From Luidia sarsii (lineage: Eukaryota; Echinodermata; Asteroidea; Paxillosida; Luidiidae), in contig OX465110.1 of assembly GCA_949987565.1 (NCBI GenBank), forward strand, positions 8,362,018 to 8,426,017: 64,000 nucleotides of DNA. Direction: 5' to 3'. How positions within the stretch are numbered: the stretch's first letter is position 1; each line of letters opens with the position of its first letter. A program made the position numbers and the translations under genes. Under the pieces are notes generated by a model. It was not told where the DNA came from. It saw only the letters and a list, made by a program, of their open reading frames with translations, and made no database searches. Below, piece by piece: positions 45,260-59,549 of this stretch.

Positions 45260-47041
45260 AGCTGTTTAAACAGCTAAAAAAAATCAAAGTTTGCGAGACA
45301 AGAAGTTATGCGGTGTAAGACCAAGCTTTCAGATCCCCGGGACCTCCAGGGTCGTCCCGTGTGCACGGATCTATTAGAGCTCATATGGCCTCGGCACCGG
45401 TCCACCGCATTTCCTTCCCTGCCCCCATCCATATAGGCCCGTAGACCCTGCGCCATGTGAGGGAGGAAACACAGCGGCCCCTAGACCTTGGCCGCCGAGT
45501 CGACCAAATGCTTGTGTCCCTTTACGAAGGCGCGAACCTGGATTATGAGAACAGTCCCAGCATCACAGCGGCACATCTAGATGCGCCACATGCGACGTTG
45601 GTGTTTGCGAGAGATTTTTAAACACCTTATACTATACACTATCGTGCTGAGAAAAAAAAAGTGAAAAATACCCCCGGGATCGAACCACTAACCTACACGT
45701 TAGCAGTCGAGCGTCTTTCGCACAAGGCCACTTGTGTTATGCAACAATTACAGAGATCTTACACGTTAATAGGTGCACCAGATTGAAATTAGAGGGCATG
45801 GCCGTTGGCGGCGGGCTTTTGGATTTCTTCGCGAGTGATGGGTGCAGAACACTAAATAGAGCTCCCATTGAATACTGTACAAAAACACGCACTTTCAAAG
45901 CCAATTATCCCAAGCCCAAAAGTCTCTCAGTTCTTGTAGCTATACTTAAAATTGTAGTTTGGACCTTCATCTCTCAGATTCTTTTCAATTTTAGTGCCCT
46001 TAGCCGATTAGATTTTTTGCTAATTACCCCCAGAAAAAAACACCCCCAAAATGTCTAGTCGTCCAAGCCGAATTTCTGCAAGGATTTTGAGATGGACCCC
46101 TCTCTTCCGCTGCCAAATAGGGCCACATTTAAAGCCAGATATGGTCCAAATTTTATACCAAATTGAAGAGTGAACCCCCAGGTTGTCTTAAGCTTCACTT
46201 GTTCTACAATGTATCAGTTAATTAGCCTCCAAAGACCCCTTATTAAAAAAAAGTTGTGGGTACACACTTTATGATAATCAGCTCGGCGGAGCCATCTTGG
46301 ATGGATGTTGTGTAGGGGATTTAAATTGAAAAAAAATCTGCATCCACTTTGTGCGATCACAGAGCTGCTGTAGCCAGGTTTACAAAGTTGTGTTTGCATA
46401 ACGAATGGAAGAAACTTAGCCTATTATATGGCGGTTAATGGTTGAAATAATTGCTTCTGACTGGCGCCCCAACCCCGGCAAGGACTGGGTGCAGGCTGGA
46501 TAACTCAGATGGTATAGGAGCGCTGGCTTCGCAAATCCAGAGGTCTCGGGTTCCAATCCTGCTCCGATCAATTTGTTTCCTTTGCCTCATCATTTCCATA
46601 ACTATTACAATATGGCTCTGGAAGGTTTAGAACAGAGGTTTTCAGTATGTATTTAAAAGATGACGTGCATTAAAACGACGTATGTACAAAGTCTATGGGA
46701 CAATATTAAAAAAATCCACAATAATTAGAAACAAAAGTGGATTGGTTCCAATCTTTATATTTTAAGTGCGCGGCTAAATAACTAACTGCCCACCAAGTTT
46801 CAAGGTCATTGACCAATGGCTAATATATTTTTATGACGTCGTGATTGCGTCATGTCATTTTGGCCTCAGAAGGTGTTCCTAAATCATATCCCCAATATAT
46901 ATTAATCCCCAATATATATTAATAATAATATATAACATATAATATAAAAATCTCGCTCCGTTAGCCGAATATCGTCAAGATGCCTTTTCCATTGAGACGG
47001 AAAAGCCAACGAATAGAAGAAAAAGAAATAACGAAAACAAG
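45260..47041. repeat. Satellite monomer U22 (block A)
   Basis: This 1,782-bp monomer carries ATCCCAAGCCC (about 45910), CTCTGGAAGG and GGCCTCAGAAGG, and lacks the 5-bp AT insertion. Its head matches U27 but its tail matches that of U17, as expected where one higher-order copy joins the next. The tRNA-like segment starts at 46494. Confidence 0.95.
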
Positions 47042-48828
47042 AGCTGTTTAAACAGCTAAAAAAAATCAAAGTTTTCGAGACAAGAAGTTATGCGGTGTAA
47101 GACCAAGCTTTCAGATCCCCGGGACCTCCAGGGTCGTCCCGTGTGCACGGATCTATTAGAGCTCATATGGCCTCGGCACCGGTCCACCGCATTTCCTTCC
47201 CTGCCCCCATCCATATAGGCCCGTAGACCCTGCGCCATGTGAGGGAGGAAACACAGCGGCCCCTAGACCTTGGCCGCCGAGTCGACCAAATGCTTGTGTC
47301 CCTTTACGAAGGCGCGAACCTGGATTATGAGAACAGTCCCAGCATCACAGCGGCACATCTAGATGCGCCACATGCGACGTTGGTGTTTGCGAGAGATTTT
47401 TAAACACCTTATACTATACACTATCGTGCTGAGAAAAAAAAAAGTGAAAAATACCCCCGGGATCGAACCACTAACCTACACGTTAGCAGTCGAGCGTCTT
47501 TCGCACAAGGCCACTTGTGTTACGCAACAATTACAGAGATCTTACACCATAATAGGTGCACCAGATTGAAATTAGAGGGCATGGCCGTTGGCGGCGGGCT
47601 TTTGGATTTCTTCGCGAGTGATGGGTGCAGAACACTAAATAGAGCTCCCATTGAATACTGTACAAAAACACTCACTTTCAAAGCCAAATATCCCATGCCC
47701 AAAAGTCTCTCAGTTCTTGTAGCTATACTTAAAATTGTAGTTTGGACCTTCATCTCTCAGATTCTTTTCAATTTTAGTGCCCTTAGCCGATTAGATATTT
47801 TGCTAATTACCCCCAGAAAAAACACCCCCAAAATGTCTAGTCGTCCAAGCCGAATTTCTGCAAGGATTTTGAGATGGACCCCTCTCTTCCGCTGCCAAAT
47901 AGGGCCACATTTAAAGCCAGATATGGTCCAAATTTTATACCAAATTGAAGAGTGAACCCCCAGGTTGTCTTAAGCTTCACTTGTTCTACAATGTATCAGT
48001 TAATTAGCCTCCAAAGACCCCTTATTAAAAAAAAGTTGTGGGTACACACTTTATGATAATCAGCTCGGCGGAGCCATCTTGGATGGATGTTGTGTAGGGG
48101 ATTTAAATTGAAAAAAAATCTGCATCCACTTTGTGCGATCACAGAGCTGCTGTAGCCAGGTTTACAAAGTTGTGTTTGCATAACGAATGGAAGAAACTTA
48201 GCCTATTATATGGCGGTTAATGGTTGAAATAATTGCTTCTGACTGGCGCCCCAACCCCGGCAAGGACTGGGTGCAGGCTGGATAACTCAGATGGTATAGG
48301 AGCGTTGGCTTCGCAAATCCAGAGGTCTCGGGTTCCAATCCTGCTCCGATCAATTTGTTTCCTTTGCCTCATCATTTCCATAACTATTACAATATGGCTC
48401 TGAAAGGTTTAGAACAGAGGTTTTCAGTATGTATTTAAAAGATGACGTGCATTAAAACGACGTATGTACAAAGTCTATGGGACAATATTAAAAAAATCCA
48501 CAATAATTAGAAACAAAAGTGGATTGGTTCCAATCTTTATATTTTAAGTGCGCGGCTAAATAACTAACTGCCCACCAAGTTTCAAGGTCATTGACCAATG
48601 GCTAATATATTTTTATGACGTCGTGATTGCGTCATGTCATTTTGGCCCCAGAAGGTGTTCCTAAATCATATCCCCAATATATATTATATTAATCCCCAAT
48701 ATATATTAATAATAATATATAACATATAATATAAAAATCTCGCTCCGTTAGCCGAATATCGTCAAGATGCCTTTTCCATTGAGACGGAAAAGCCAATGAA
48801 TAGAAGAAAAAGAAATAACGAAAACAAG
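47042..48828. repeat. Satellite monomer U23 (block B, copy of U18)
   Basis: This 1,787-bp monomer shares AGTTTTCGAG, CACCATAATAGG, AAATATCCCATG, AGAAAAAACACC and GAGCGTTGGC with U18 at an offset of 8,929. The tRNA-like segment starts at 48276. Confidence 0.95.
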
Positions 48829-50614
48829 AGCTGTTTAAACAGCTAAAAAAAATCAAAGTTTGCGAGACAAGAAGTTATGCGGTGTAAGACCAAGCTTTCA
48901 GATCCCCGGGACCTCCAGGGTCGTCCCGTGTGCACGGATCTATTAGAGCTCATATGGCCTCGGCACCGGTCCACCGCATTTCCTTCCCTGCCCCCATCCA
49001 TATAGGCCCGTAGACCCTGCGCCATGTGAGGGAGGAAACACAGCGGCCCCTAGACCTTGGCCGCCGAGTCGACCAAATGCTTGTGTCCCTTTACGAAGGC
49101 GCGAACCTGGATTATGAGAACAGTCCCAGCATCACAGCGGCACATCTAGATGCGCCACATGCGACGTTGGTGTTTGCGAGAGATTTTTAAACACCTTATA
49201 CTATACACTATCGTGCTGAGAAAAAAAAGTGAAAAATACCCCCGGGATCGAACCACTAACCTACACGTTAGCAGTCGAGCGTCTTTCGCACAAGGCCACT
49301 TGTGTTACGCAACAATTACAGAGATCTTACACGTTAATAGGTGCACCAGATTGAAATTAGAGGGCATGGCCGTTGGCGGCGGGCTTTTGGATTTCTTCGC
49401 GAGTGATGGGTGCAGAACACTAAATAGAGCTCCCATTGAATACTGTACAAAAACACTCACTTTCAAAGCCAATTATCCCATGCCCAAAAGTCTCTCAGTT
49501 CTTGTAGCTATACTTAAAATTGTAGTTTGGACCTTCATCTCTCAGATTCTTTTCAATTTTAGTGCCCTTAGCCGATTAGATATTTTGCTAATTACCCCCA
49601 GAAAAAAACACCCCTAAAATGTCTAGTCGTCCAAGCCGAATTTCTGCAAGGATTTTGAGATGGACCCCTCTCTTCCGCTGCCAAATAGGGCCACATTTAA
49701 AGCCAGATATGGTCCAAATTTTATACCAAATTGAAGAGTGAACCCCCAGGTTGTCTTAAGCTTCACTTGTTCTACAATGTATCAGTTAATTAGCCTCCAA
49801 AGACCCCTTATTAAAAAAAAGTTGTGGGTACACACTTTATGATAATCAGCTCGGCGGAGCCATCTTGGATGGATGTTGTGTAGGGGATTTAAATTGAAAA
49901 AAAATCTGCATCCACTTTGTGCGATCACAGAGCTGCTGTAGCCAGGTTTACAAAGTTGTGTTTGCATAACGAATGGAAGAAACTTAGCCTATTATATGGC
50001 GGTTAATGGTTGAAATAATTGCTTCTGACTGGCGCCCCAACCCCGGCAAGGACTGGGTGCAGGCTGGATAACTCAGATGGTATAGGAGCGCTGGCTTCGC
50101 AAATCCAGAGGTCTCGGGTTCCAATCCTGCTCCGATCAATTTGTTTCCTTTGCCTCATCATTTCCATAACTATTACAATATGGCTCTGAAAGGTTTAGAA
50201 CAGAGGTTTTCAGTATGTATTTAAAAGATGACGTGCATTAAAACGACGTATGTACAAAGTCTAGGGGACAATATTAAAAAAATCCACAATAATTAGAAAC
50301 AAAAGTGGATTGGTTCCAATCTTTATATTTTAAGTGCGCGGCTAAATAACTAACTGCCCACCAAGTTTCAAGGTCATTGACCAATGGCTAATATATTTTT
50401 ATGACGTCGTGATTGCGTCATGTCATTTTGGCCCCAGAAGGTGTTCCTAAATCATATCCCCAATATATATTATATTAATCCCCAATATATATTAATAATA
50501 ATATATAACATATAATATAAAAATCTCGCTCCGTTAGCCGAATATCGTCAAGATGCCTTTTCCATTGAGACGGAAAAGCCAATGAATAGAAGAAAAAGAA
50601 ATAACGAAAACAAG
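48829..50614. repeat. Satellite monomer U24 (block B, copy of U19)
   Basis: This 1,786-bp monomer has the shortened T-run, CACCCCTAAAATG (about 49612) and TCTAGGGGAC as in U19. The tRNA-like segment starts at 50062. Confidence 0.95.
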
Positions 50615-52401
50615 AGCTGTTTAAACAGCTAAAAAAAATCAAAGTTTGCGAGACAAGAAGTTATGCGGTGTAAGACCAAGCTTTCAGATCCCCGGGACCT
50701 CCAGGGTCGTCCCGTGTGCACGGATCTATTAGAGCTCATATGGCCTCGGCACCGGTCCACCGCATTTCCTTCCCTGCCCCCATCCATATAGGCCCGTAGA
50801 CCCTGCGCCATGTGAGGGAGGAAACACAGCGGCCCCTAGACCTTGGCCGCCGAGTCGACCAAATGCTTGTGTCCCTTTACGAAGGCGCGAACCTGGATTA
50901 TGAGAACAGTCCCAGCATCACAGCGGCACATCTAGATGCGCCACATGCGACGTTGGTGTTTGCGAGAGATTTTTAAACACCTTATACTATACACTATCGT
51001 GCTGAGAAAAAAAAAGTGAAAAATACCCCCGGGATCGAACCACTAACCTACACGTTAGCAGTCGAGCGTCTTTCGCACAAGGCCACTTGTGTTACGCAAC
51101 AATTACAGAGATCTTACACGTTAATAGGTGCACCAGATTGAAATTAGAGGGCATGGCCGTTGGCGGCGGGCTTTTGGATTTCTTCGCGAGTGATGGGTGC
51201 AGAACACTAAATAGAGCTCCCATTGAATACTGTACAAAAACACGCACTTTCAAAGCCAATTATCCCATGCCCAAAAGTCTCTCAGTTCTTGTAGCTATAC
51301 TTAAAATTGTAGTTTGGACCTTCATCTCTCAGATTCTTTTCAATTTTAGTGCCCTTAGCCGATTAGATATTTTGCTAATTACCCCCAGAAAAAAACACCC
51401 CCAAAATGTCTAGTCGTCCAAGCCGAATTTCTGCAAGGATTTTGAGATGGACCCCTCTCTTCCGCTGCCAAATAGGGCCACATTTAAAGCCAGATATGGT
51501 CCAAATTTTATACCAAATTGAAGAGTGAACCCCCAGGTTGTCTTAAGCTTCACTTGTTCTACAATGTATCAGTTAATTAGCCTCCAAAGACCCCTTATTA
51601 AAAAAAAGTTGTGGGTACACACTTTATGATAATCAGCTCGGCGGAGCCATCTTGGATGGATGTTGTGTAGGGGATTTAAATTGAAAAAAAATCTGCATCC
51701 ACTTTGTGCGATCACAGAGCTGCTGTAGCCAGGTTTACAAAGTTGTGTTTGCATAACGAATGGAAGAAACTTAGCCTATTATATGGCGGTTAATGGTTGA
51801 AATAATTGCTTCTGACTGGCGCCCCAACCCCGGCAAGGACTGGGTGCAGGCTGGATAACTCAGATGGTATAGGAGCGCTGGCTTCGCAAATCCAGAGGTC
51901 TCGGGTTCCAATCCTGCTCCGATCAATTTGTTTCCTTTGCCTCATCATTTCCATAACTATTACAATATGGCTCTGGAAGGTTTAGAACAGAGGTTTTCAG
52001 TATGTATTTAAAAGATGACGTGCATTAAAACGACGTATGTACAAAGTCTATGGGACAATATTAAAAAAATCCACAATAATTAGAAACAAAAGTGGATTGG
52101 TTCCAATCTTTATATTTTAAGTGCGCGGCTAAATAACTAACTGCCCACCAAGTTTCAAGGTCATTGACCAATGGCTAATATATTTTTATGACGTCGTGAT
52201 TGCGTCATGTCATTTTGGCCCCAGAAGGTGTTCCTAAATCATATCCCCAATATATATTATATTAATCCCCAATATATATTAATAATAATATATAACATAT
52301 AATATAAAAATCTCGCTCCGTTAGCCGAATATCGTCAAGATGCCTTTTCCATTGAGACGGAAAAGCCAATGAATAGAAGAAAAAGAAATAACGAAAACAA
52401 G
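50615..52401. repeat. Satellite monomer U25 (block B, near-copy of U20)
   Basis: This 1,787-bp monomer shares ACACGCACTTTC and CTCTGGAAGG with U20, but has GTGTTACGCAAC and AGATATTTTGC like the neighbouring U24. This suggests local conversion. The tRNA-like segment starts at 51849. Confidence 0.95.
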
Positions 52402-54188
52402 AGCTGTTTAAACAGCTAAAAAAAATCAAAGTTTGCGAGACAAGAAGTTATGCGGTGTAAGACCAAGCTTTCAGATCCCCGGGACCTCCAGGGTCGTCCC
52501 GTGTGCACGGATCTATTAGAGATCATATGGCCTCGGCACCGGTCCACCGCATTTCCTTCCCTGCCCCCATCCATATAGGCCCGTAGACCCTGCGCCATGT
52601 GAGGGAGGAAACACAGCGGCCCCTAGACCTTGGCCGCCGAGTCGACCAAATGCTTGTGTCCCTTTACGAAGGCGCGAACCTGGATTATGAGAACAGTCCC
52701 AGCATCACAGCGGCACATCTAGATGCGCCACATGCGACGTTGGTGTTTGCGAGAGATTTTTAAACACCTTATACTATACACTATCGTGCTGAGAAAAAAA
52801 AAGTGAAAAATACCCCCGGGATCGAACCACTAACCTACACGTTAGCAGTCGAGCGTCTTTCGCACAAGGCCACTTGTGTTATGCAACAATTACAGAGATC
52901 TTACACGTTAATAGGTGCACCAGATTGAAATTAGAGGGCATGGCCGTTGGCGGCGGGCTTTTGGATTTCTTCGCGAGTGATGGGTGCAGAACACTAAATA
53001 GAGCTCCCATTGAATACTGTACAAAAACACGCACTTTCAAAGCCAATTATCCCATGCCCAAAAGTCTCTCAGTTCTTGTAGCTATACTTAAAATTGTAGT
53101 TTGGACCTTCATCTCTCAGATTCTTTTCAATTTTAGTGCCCTTAGCCGATTAGATTTTTTGCTAATTACCCCCAGAAAAAAACACCCCCAAAATGTCTAG
53201 TCGTCAAAGCCGAATTTCTGCAAGGATTTTGAGATGGACCCCTCTCTTCCGCTGCCAAATAGGGCCACATTTAAAGCCAGATATGGTCCAAATTTTATAC
53301 CAAATTGAAGAGTGAACCCCCAGGTTGTCTTAAGCTTCACTTGTTCTACAATGTATCAGTTAATTAGCCTCCAAAGACCCCTTATTAAAAAAAAGTTGTG
53401 GGTACACACTTTATGATAATCAGCTCGGCGGAGCCATCTTGGATGGATGTTGTGTAGGGGATTTAAATTGAAAAAAAATCTGCATCCACTTTGTGCGATC
53501 ACAGAGCTGCTGTAGCCAGGTTTACAAAGTTGTGTTTGCATAACGAATGGAAGAAACTTAGCCTATTATATGGCGGTTAATGGTTGAAATAATTGCTTCT
53601 GACTGGCGCCCCAACCCCGGCAAGGACTGGGTGCAGGCTGGATAACTCAGATGGTATAGGAGCGCTGGCTTCGCAAATCCAGAGGTCTCGGGTTCCAATC
53701 CTGCTCCGATCAATTTGTTTCCTTTGCCTCATCATTTCCATAACTATTACAATATGGCTCTGAAAGGTTTAGAACAGAGGTTTTCAGTATGTATTTAAAA
53801 GATGACGTGCATTAAAACGACGTATGTACAAAGTCTAGGGGACAATATTAAAAAAATCCACAATAATTAGAAACAAAAGTGGATTGGTTCCAATCTTTAT
53901 ATTTTAAGTGCGCGGCTAAATAACTAACTGCCCACCAAGTTTCAAGGTCATTGACCAATGGCTAATATATTTTTATGACGTCGTGATTGCGTCATGTCAT
54001 TTTGGCCCCAGAAGGTGTTCCTAAATCATATCCCCAATATATATTATATTAATCCCCAATATATATTAATAATAATATATAACATATAATATAAAAATCT
54101 CGCTCCGTTAGCCGAATATCGTCAAGATGCCTTTTCCATTGAGACGGAAAAGCCAATGAATAGAAGAAAAAGAAATAACGAAAACAAG
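52402..54188. repeat. Satellite monomer U26 (block B, copy of U21)
   Basis: This 1,787-bp monomer has GAGATCATATGG, GTCGTCAAAGCC and TCTAGGGGAC as in U21. The tRNA-like segment starts at 53636. Confidence 0.95.
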
Positions 54189-55975
54189 AGCTGTTTAAAC
54201 AGCTAAAAAAAATCAAAGTTTGCGAGACAAGAAGTTATGCGGTGTAAGACCAAGCTTTCAGATCCCCGGGACCTCCAGGGTCGTCCCGTGTGCACGGATC
54301 TATTAGAGCTCATATGGCCTCGGCACCGGTCCACCGCATTTCCTTCCCTGCCCCCATCCATATAGGCCCGTAGACCCTGCGCCATGTGAGGGAGGAAACA
54401 CAGCGGCCCCTAGACCTTGGCCGCCGAGTCGACCAAATGCTTGTGTCCCTTTACGAAGGCGCGAACCTGGATTATGAGAACAGTCCCAGCATCACAGCGG
54501 CACATCTAGATGCGCCACATGCGACGTTGGTGTTTGCGAGAGATTTTTAAACACCTTATACTATACACTATCGTGCTGAGAAAAAAAAAGTGAAAAATAC
54601 CCCCGGGATCGAACCACTAACCTACACGTTAGCAGTCGAGCGTCTTTCGCACAAGGCCACTTGTGTTATGCAACAATTACAGAGATCTTACACGTTAATA
54701 GGTGCACCAGATTGAAATTAGAGGGCATGGCCGTTGGCGGCGGGCTTTTGGATTTCTTCGCGAGTGATGGGTGCAGAACACTAAATAGAGCTCCCATTGA
54801 ATACTGTACAAAAACACGCACTTTCAAAGCCAATTATCCCAAGCCCAAAAGTCTCTCAGTTCTTGTAGCTATACTTAAAATTGTAGTTTGGACCTTCATC
54901 TCTCAGATTCTTTTCAATTTTAGTGCCCTTAGCCGATTAGATTTTTTGCTAATTACCCCCAGAAAAAAACACCCCCAAAATGTCTAGTCGTCCAAGCCGA
55001 ATTTCTGCAAGGATTTTGAGATGGACCCCTCTCTTCCGCTGCCAAATAGGGCCACATTTAAAGCCAGATATGGTCCAAATTTTATACCAAATTGAAGAGT
55101 GAACCCCCAGGTTGTCTTAAGCTTCACTTGTTCTACAATGTATCAGTTAATTAGCCTCCAAAGACCCCTTATTAAAAAAAAGTTGTGGGTACACACTTTA
55201 TGATAATCAGCTCGGCGGAGCCATCTTGGATGGATGTTGTGTAGGGGATTTAAATTGAAAAAAAATCTGCATCCACTTTGTGCGATCACAGAGCTGCTGT
55301 AGCCAGGTTTACAAAGTTGTGTTTGCATAACGAATGGAAGAAACTTAGCCTATTATATGGCGGTTAATGGTTGAAATAATTGCTTCTGACTGGCGCCCCA
55401 ACCCCGGCAAGGACTGGGTGCAGGCTGGATAACTCAGATGGTATAGGAGCGCTGGCTTCGCAAATCCAGAGGTCTCGGGTTCCAATCCTGCTCCGATCAA
55501 TTTGTTTCCTTTGCCTCATCATTTCCATAACTATTACAATATGGCTCTGAAAGGTTTAGAACAGAGGTTTTCAGTATGTATTTAAAAGATGACGTGCATT
55601 AAAACGACGTATGTACAAAGTCTAGGGGACAATATTAAAAAAATCCACAATAATTAGAAACAAAAGTGGATTGGTTCCAATCTTTATATTTTAAGTGCGC
55701 GGCTAAATAACTAACTGCCCACCAAGTTTCAAGGTCATTGACCAATGGCTAATATATTTTTATGACGTCGTGATTGCGTCATGTCATTTTGGCCCCAGAA
55801 GGTGTTCCTAAATCATATCCCCAATATATATTATATTAATCCCCAATATATATTAATAATAATATATAACATATAATATAAAAATCTCGCTCCGTTAGCC
55901 GAATATCGTCAAGATGCCTTTTCCATTGAGACGGAAAAGCCAATGAATAGAAGAAAAAGAAATAACGAAAACAAG
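54189..55975. repeat. Satellite monomer U27 (block B, head matches U22)
   Basis: This 1,787-bp monomer has the CCCAAGCCC variant shared with U22 and U28. Its tail (CTCTGAAAGG, TCTAGGGGAC, 5-bp insertion present) differs from U22, so the collinearity of blocks A and B ends inside this unit. The tRNA-like segment starts at 55423. Confidence 0.95.
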
Positions 55976-57762
55976 AGCTGTTTAAACAGCTAAAAAAAAT
56001 CAAAGTTTGCGAGACAAGAAGTTATGCGGTGTAAGACCAAGCTTTCAGATCCCCGGGACCTCCAGGGTCGTCCCGTGTGCACGGATCTATTAGAGCTCAT
56101 ATGGCCTCGGCACCGGTCCACCGCATTTCCTTCCCTGCCCCCATCCATATAGGCCCGTAGACCCTGCGCCATGTGAGGGAGGAAACACAGCGGCCCCTAG
56201 ACCTTGGCCGCCGAGTCGACCAAATGCTTGTGTCCCTTTACGAAGGCGCGAACCTGGATTATGAGAACAGTCCCAGCATCACAGCGGCACATCTAGATGC
56301 GCCACATGCGACGTTGGTGTTTGCGAGAGATTTTTAAACACCTTATACTATACACTATCGTGCTGAGAAAAAAAAAGTGAAAAATACCCCCGGGATCGAA
56401 CCACTAACCTACACGTTAGCAGTCGAGCGTCTTTCGCACAAGGCCACTTGTGTTATGCAACAATTACAGAGATCTTACACGTTAATAGGTGCACCAGATT
56501 GAAATTAGAGGGCATGGCCGTTGGCGGCGGGCTTTTGGATTTCTTCGCGAGTGATGGGTGCAGAACACTAAATAGAGCTCCCATTGAATACTGTACAAAA
56601 ACACGCACTTTCAAAGCCAATTATCCCAAGCCCAAAAGTCTCTCAGTTCTTGTAGCTATACTTAAAATTGTAGTTTGGACCTTCATCTCTCAGATTCTTT
56701 TCAATTTTAGTGCCCTTAGCCGATTAGATTTTTTGCTAATTACCCCCAGAAAAAAACACCCCCAAAATGTCTAGTCGTCCAAGCCGAATTTCTGCAAGGA
56801 TTTTGAGATGGACCCCTCTCTTCCGCTGCCAAATAGGGCCACATTTAAAGCCAGATATGGTCCAAATTTTATACCAAATTGAAGAGTGAACCCCCAGGTT
56901 GTCTTAAGCTTCACTTGTTCTACAATGTATCAGTTAATTAGCCTCCAAAGACCCCTTATTAAAAAAAAGTTGTGGGTACACACTTTATGATAATCAGCTC
57001 GGCGGAGCCATCTTGGATGGATGTTGTGTAGGGGATTTAAATTGAAAAAAAATCTGCATCCACTTTGTGCGATCACAGAGCTGCTGTAGCCAGGTTTACA
57101 AAGTTGTGTTTGCATAACGAATGGAAGAAACTTAGCCTATTATATGGCGGTTAATGGTTGAAATAATTGCTTCTGACTGGCGCCCCAACCCCGGCAAGGA
57201 CTGGGTGCAGGCTGGATAACTCAGATGGTATAGGAGCGCTGGCTTCGCAAATCCAGAGGTCTCGGGTTCCAATCCTGCTCCGATCAATTTGTTTCCTTTG
57301 CCTCATCATTTCCATAACTATTACAATATGGCTCTGGAAGGTTTAGAACAGAGGTTTTCAGTATGTATTTAAAAGATGACGTGCATTAAAACGACGTATG
57401 TACAAAGTCTATGGGACAATATTAAAAAAATCCACAATAATTAGAAACAAAAGTGGATTGGTTCCAATCTTTATATTTTAAGTGCGCGGCTAAATAACTA
57501 ACTGCCCACCAAGTTTCAAGGTCATTGACCAATGGCTAATATATTTTTATGACGTCGTGATTGCGTCATGTCATTTTGGCCCCAGAAGGTGTTCCTAAAT
57601 CATATCCCCAATATATATTATATTAATCCCCAATATATATTAATAATAATATATAACATATAATATAAAAATCTCGCTCCGTTAGCCGAATATCGTCAAG
57701 ATGCCTTTTCCATTGAGACGGAAAAGCCAATGAATAGAAGAAAAAGAAATAACGAAAACAAG
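55976..57762. repeat. Satellite monomer U28
   Basis: This 1,787-bp monomer has CCCAAGCCC (about 56627) with CTCTGGAAGG in the tail and the 5-bp AT insertion. It combines the U27 head with a U20/U25-type tail. The tRNA-like segment starts at 57210. Confidence 0.95.
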
Positions 57763-59549
57763 AGCTGTTTAAACAGCTAAAAAAAATCAAAGTTTGCGAG
57801 ACAAGAAGTTATGCGGTGTAAGACCAAGCTTTCAGATCCCCGGGACCTCCAGGGTCGTCCCGTGTGCACGGATCTATTAGAGATCATATGGCCTCGGCAC
57901 CGGTCCACCGCATTTCCTTCCCTGCCCCCATCCATATAGGCCCGTAGACCCTGCGCCATGTGAGGGAGGAAACACAGCGGCCCCTAGACCTTGGCCGCCG
58001 AGTCGACCAAATGCTTGTGTCCCTTTACGAAGGCGCGAACCTGGATTATGAGAACAGTCCCAGCATCACAGCGGCACATCTAGATGCGCCACATGCGACG
58101 TTGGTGTTTGCGAGAGATTTTTAAACACCTTATACTATACACTATCGTGCTGAGAAAAAAAAAGTGAAAAATACCCCCGGGATCGAACCACTAACCTACA
58201 CGTTAGCAGTCGAGCGTCTTTCGCACAAGGCCACTTGTGTTATGCAACAATTACAGAGATCTTACACGTTAATAGGTGCACCAGATTGAAATTAGAGGGC
58301 ATGGCCGTTGGCGGCGGGCTTTTGGATTTCTTCGCGAGTGATGGGTGCAGAACACTAAATAGAGCTCCCATTGAATACTGTACAAAAACACGCACTTTCA
58401 AAGCCAATTATCCCATGCCCAAAAGTCTCTCAGTTCTTGTAGCTATACTTAAAATTGTAGTTTGGACCTTCATCTCTCAGATTCTTTTCAATTTTAGTGC
58501 CCTTAGCCGATTAGATTTTTTGCTAATTACCCCCAGAAAAAAACACCCCCAAAATGTCTAGTCGTCCAAGCCGAATTTCTGCAAGGATTTTGAGATGGAC
58601 CCCTCTCTTCCGCTGCCAAATAGGGCCACATTTAAAGCCAGATATGGTCCAAATTTTATACCAAATTGAAGAGTGAACCCCCAGGTTGTCTTAAGCTTCA
58701 CTTGTTCTACAATGTATCAGTTAATTAGCCTCCAAAGACCCCTTATTAAAAAAAAGTTGTGGGTACACACTTTATGATAATCAGCTCGGCGGAGCCATCT
58801 TGGATGGATGTTGTGTAGGGGATTTAAATTGAAAAAAAATCTGCATCCACTTTGTGCGATCACAGAGCTGCTGTAGCCAGGTTTACAAAGTTGTGTTTGC
58901 ATAACGAATGGAAGAAACTTAGCCTATTATATGGCGGTTAATGGTTGAAATAATTGCTTCTGACTGGCGCCCCAACCCCGGCAAGGACTGGGTGCAGGCT
59001 GGATAACTCAGATGGTATAGGAGCGCTGGCTTCGCAAATCCAGAGGTCTCGGGTTCCAATCCTGCTCCGATCAATTTGTTTCCTTTGCCTCATCATTTCC
59101 ATAACTATTACAATATGGCTCTGAAAGGTTTAGAACAGAGGTTTTCAGTATGTATTAAAAAGATGACGTGCATTAAAACGACGTATGTACAAAGTCTATG
59201 GGACAATATTAAAAAAATCCACAATAATTAGAAACAAAAGTGGATTGGTTCCAATCTTTATATTTTAAGTGCGCGGCTAAATAACTAACTGCCCACCAAG
59301 TTTCAAGGTCATTGACCAATGGCTAATATATTTTTATGACGTCGTGATTGCGTCATGTCATTTTGGCCCCAGAAGGTGTTCCTAAATCATATCCCCAATA
59401 TATATTATATTAATCCCCAATATATATTAATAATAATATATAACATATAATATAAAAATCTCGCTCCGTTAGCCGAATATCGTCAAGATGCCTTTTCCAT
59501 TGAGACGGAAAAGCCAATGAATAGAAGAAAAAGAAATAACGAAAACAAG
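57763..59549. repeat. Satellite monomer U29
   Basis: This 1,787-bp monomer has GAGATCATATGG, GTTATGCAAC and ACACGCACTTTC as in U21 and U26, but the normal GTCGTCCAAGCC and GTATTAAAAAGATG, where its neighbours have GTATTTAAAAGATG. The tRNA-like segment starts at 58997. Confidence 0.95.

Larger units (their letters stand above)
38113..47041. repeat. Five-monomer higher-order repeat, block A (8,929 bp)
   Basis: Units U18-U22 recur in the same order as U23-U27 at a constant offset of 8,929 bp. Unit lengths match (1787, 1786, 1787, 1787), and private variants match for each of the first four units and the head of the fifth. Block edges are set here at palindromes for convenience; the true junctions lie inside units. 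Confidence 0.9.
47042..55975. repeat. Five-monomer higher-order repeat, block B
   Basis: This is the second copy of the U18-U22 block. Agreement with block A stops in the tail of U27 and shows a few conversion-like differences in U25. The tail before block B (end of U22) matches the tail before block A (end of U17), so homology also extends slightly upstream. Confidence 0.9.
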
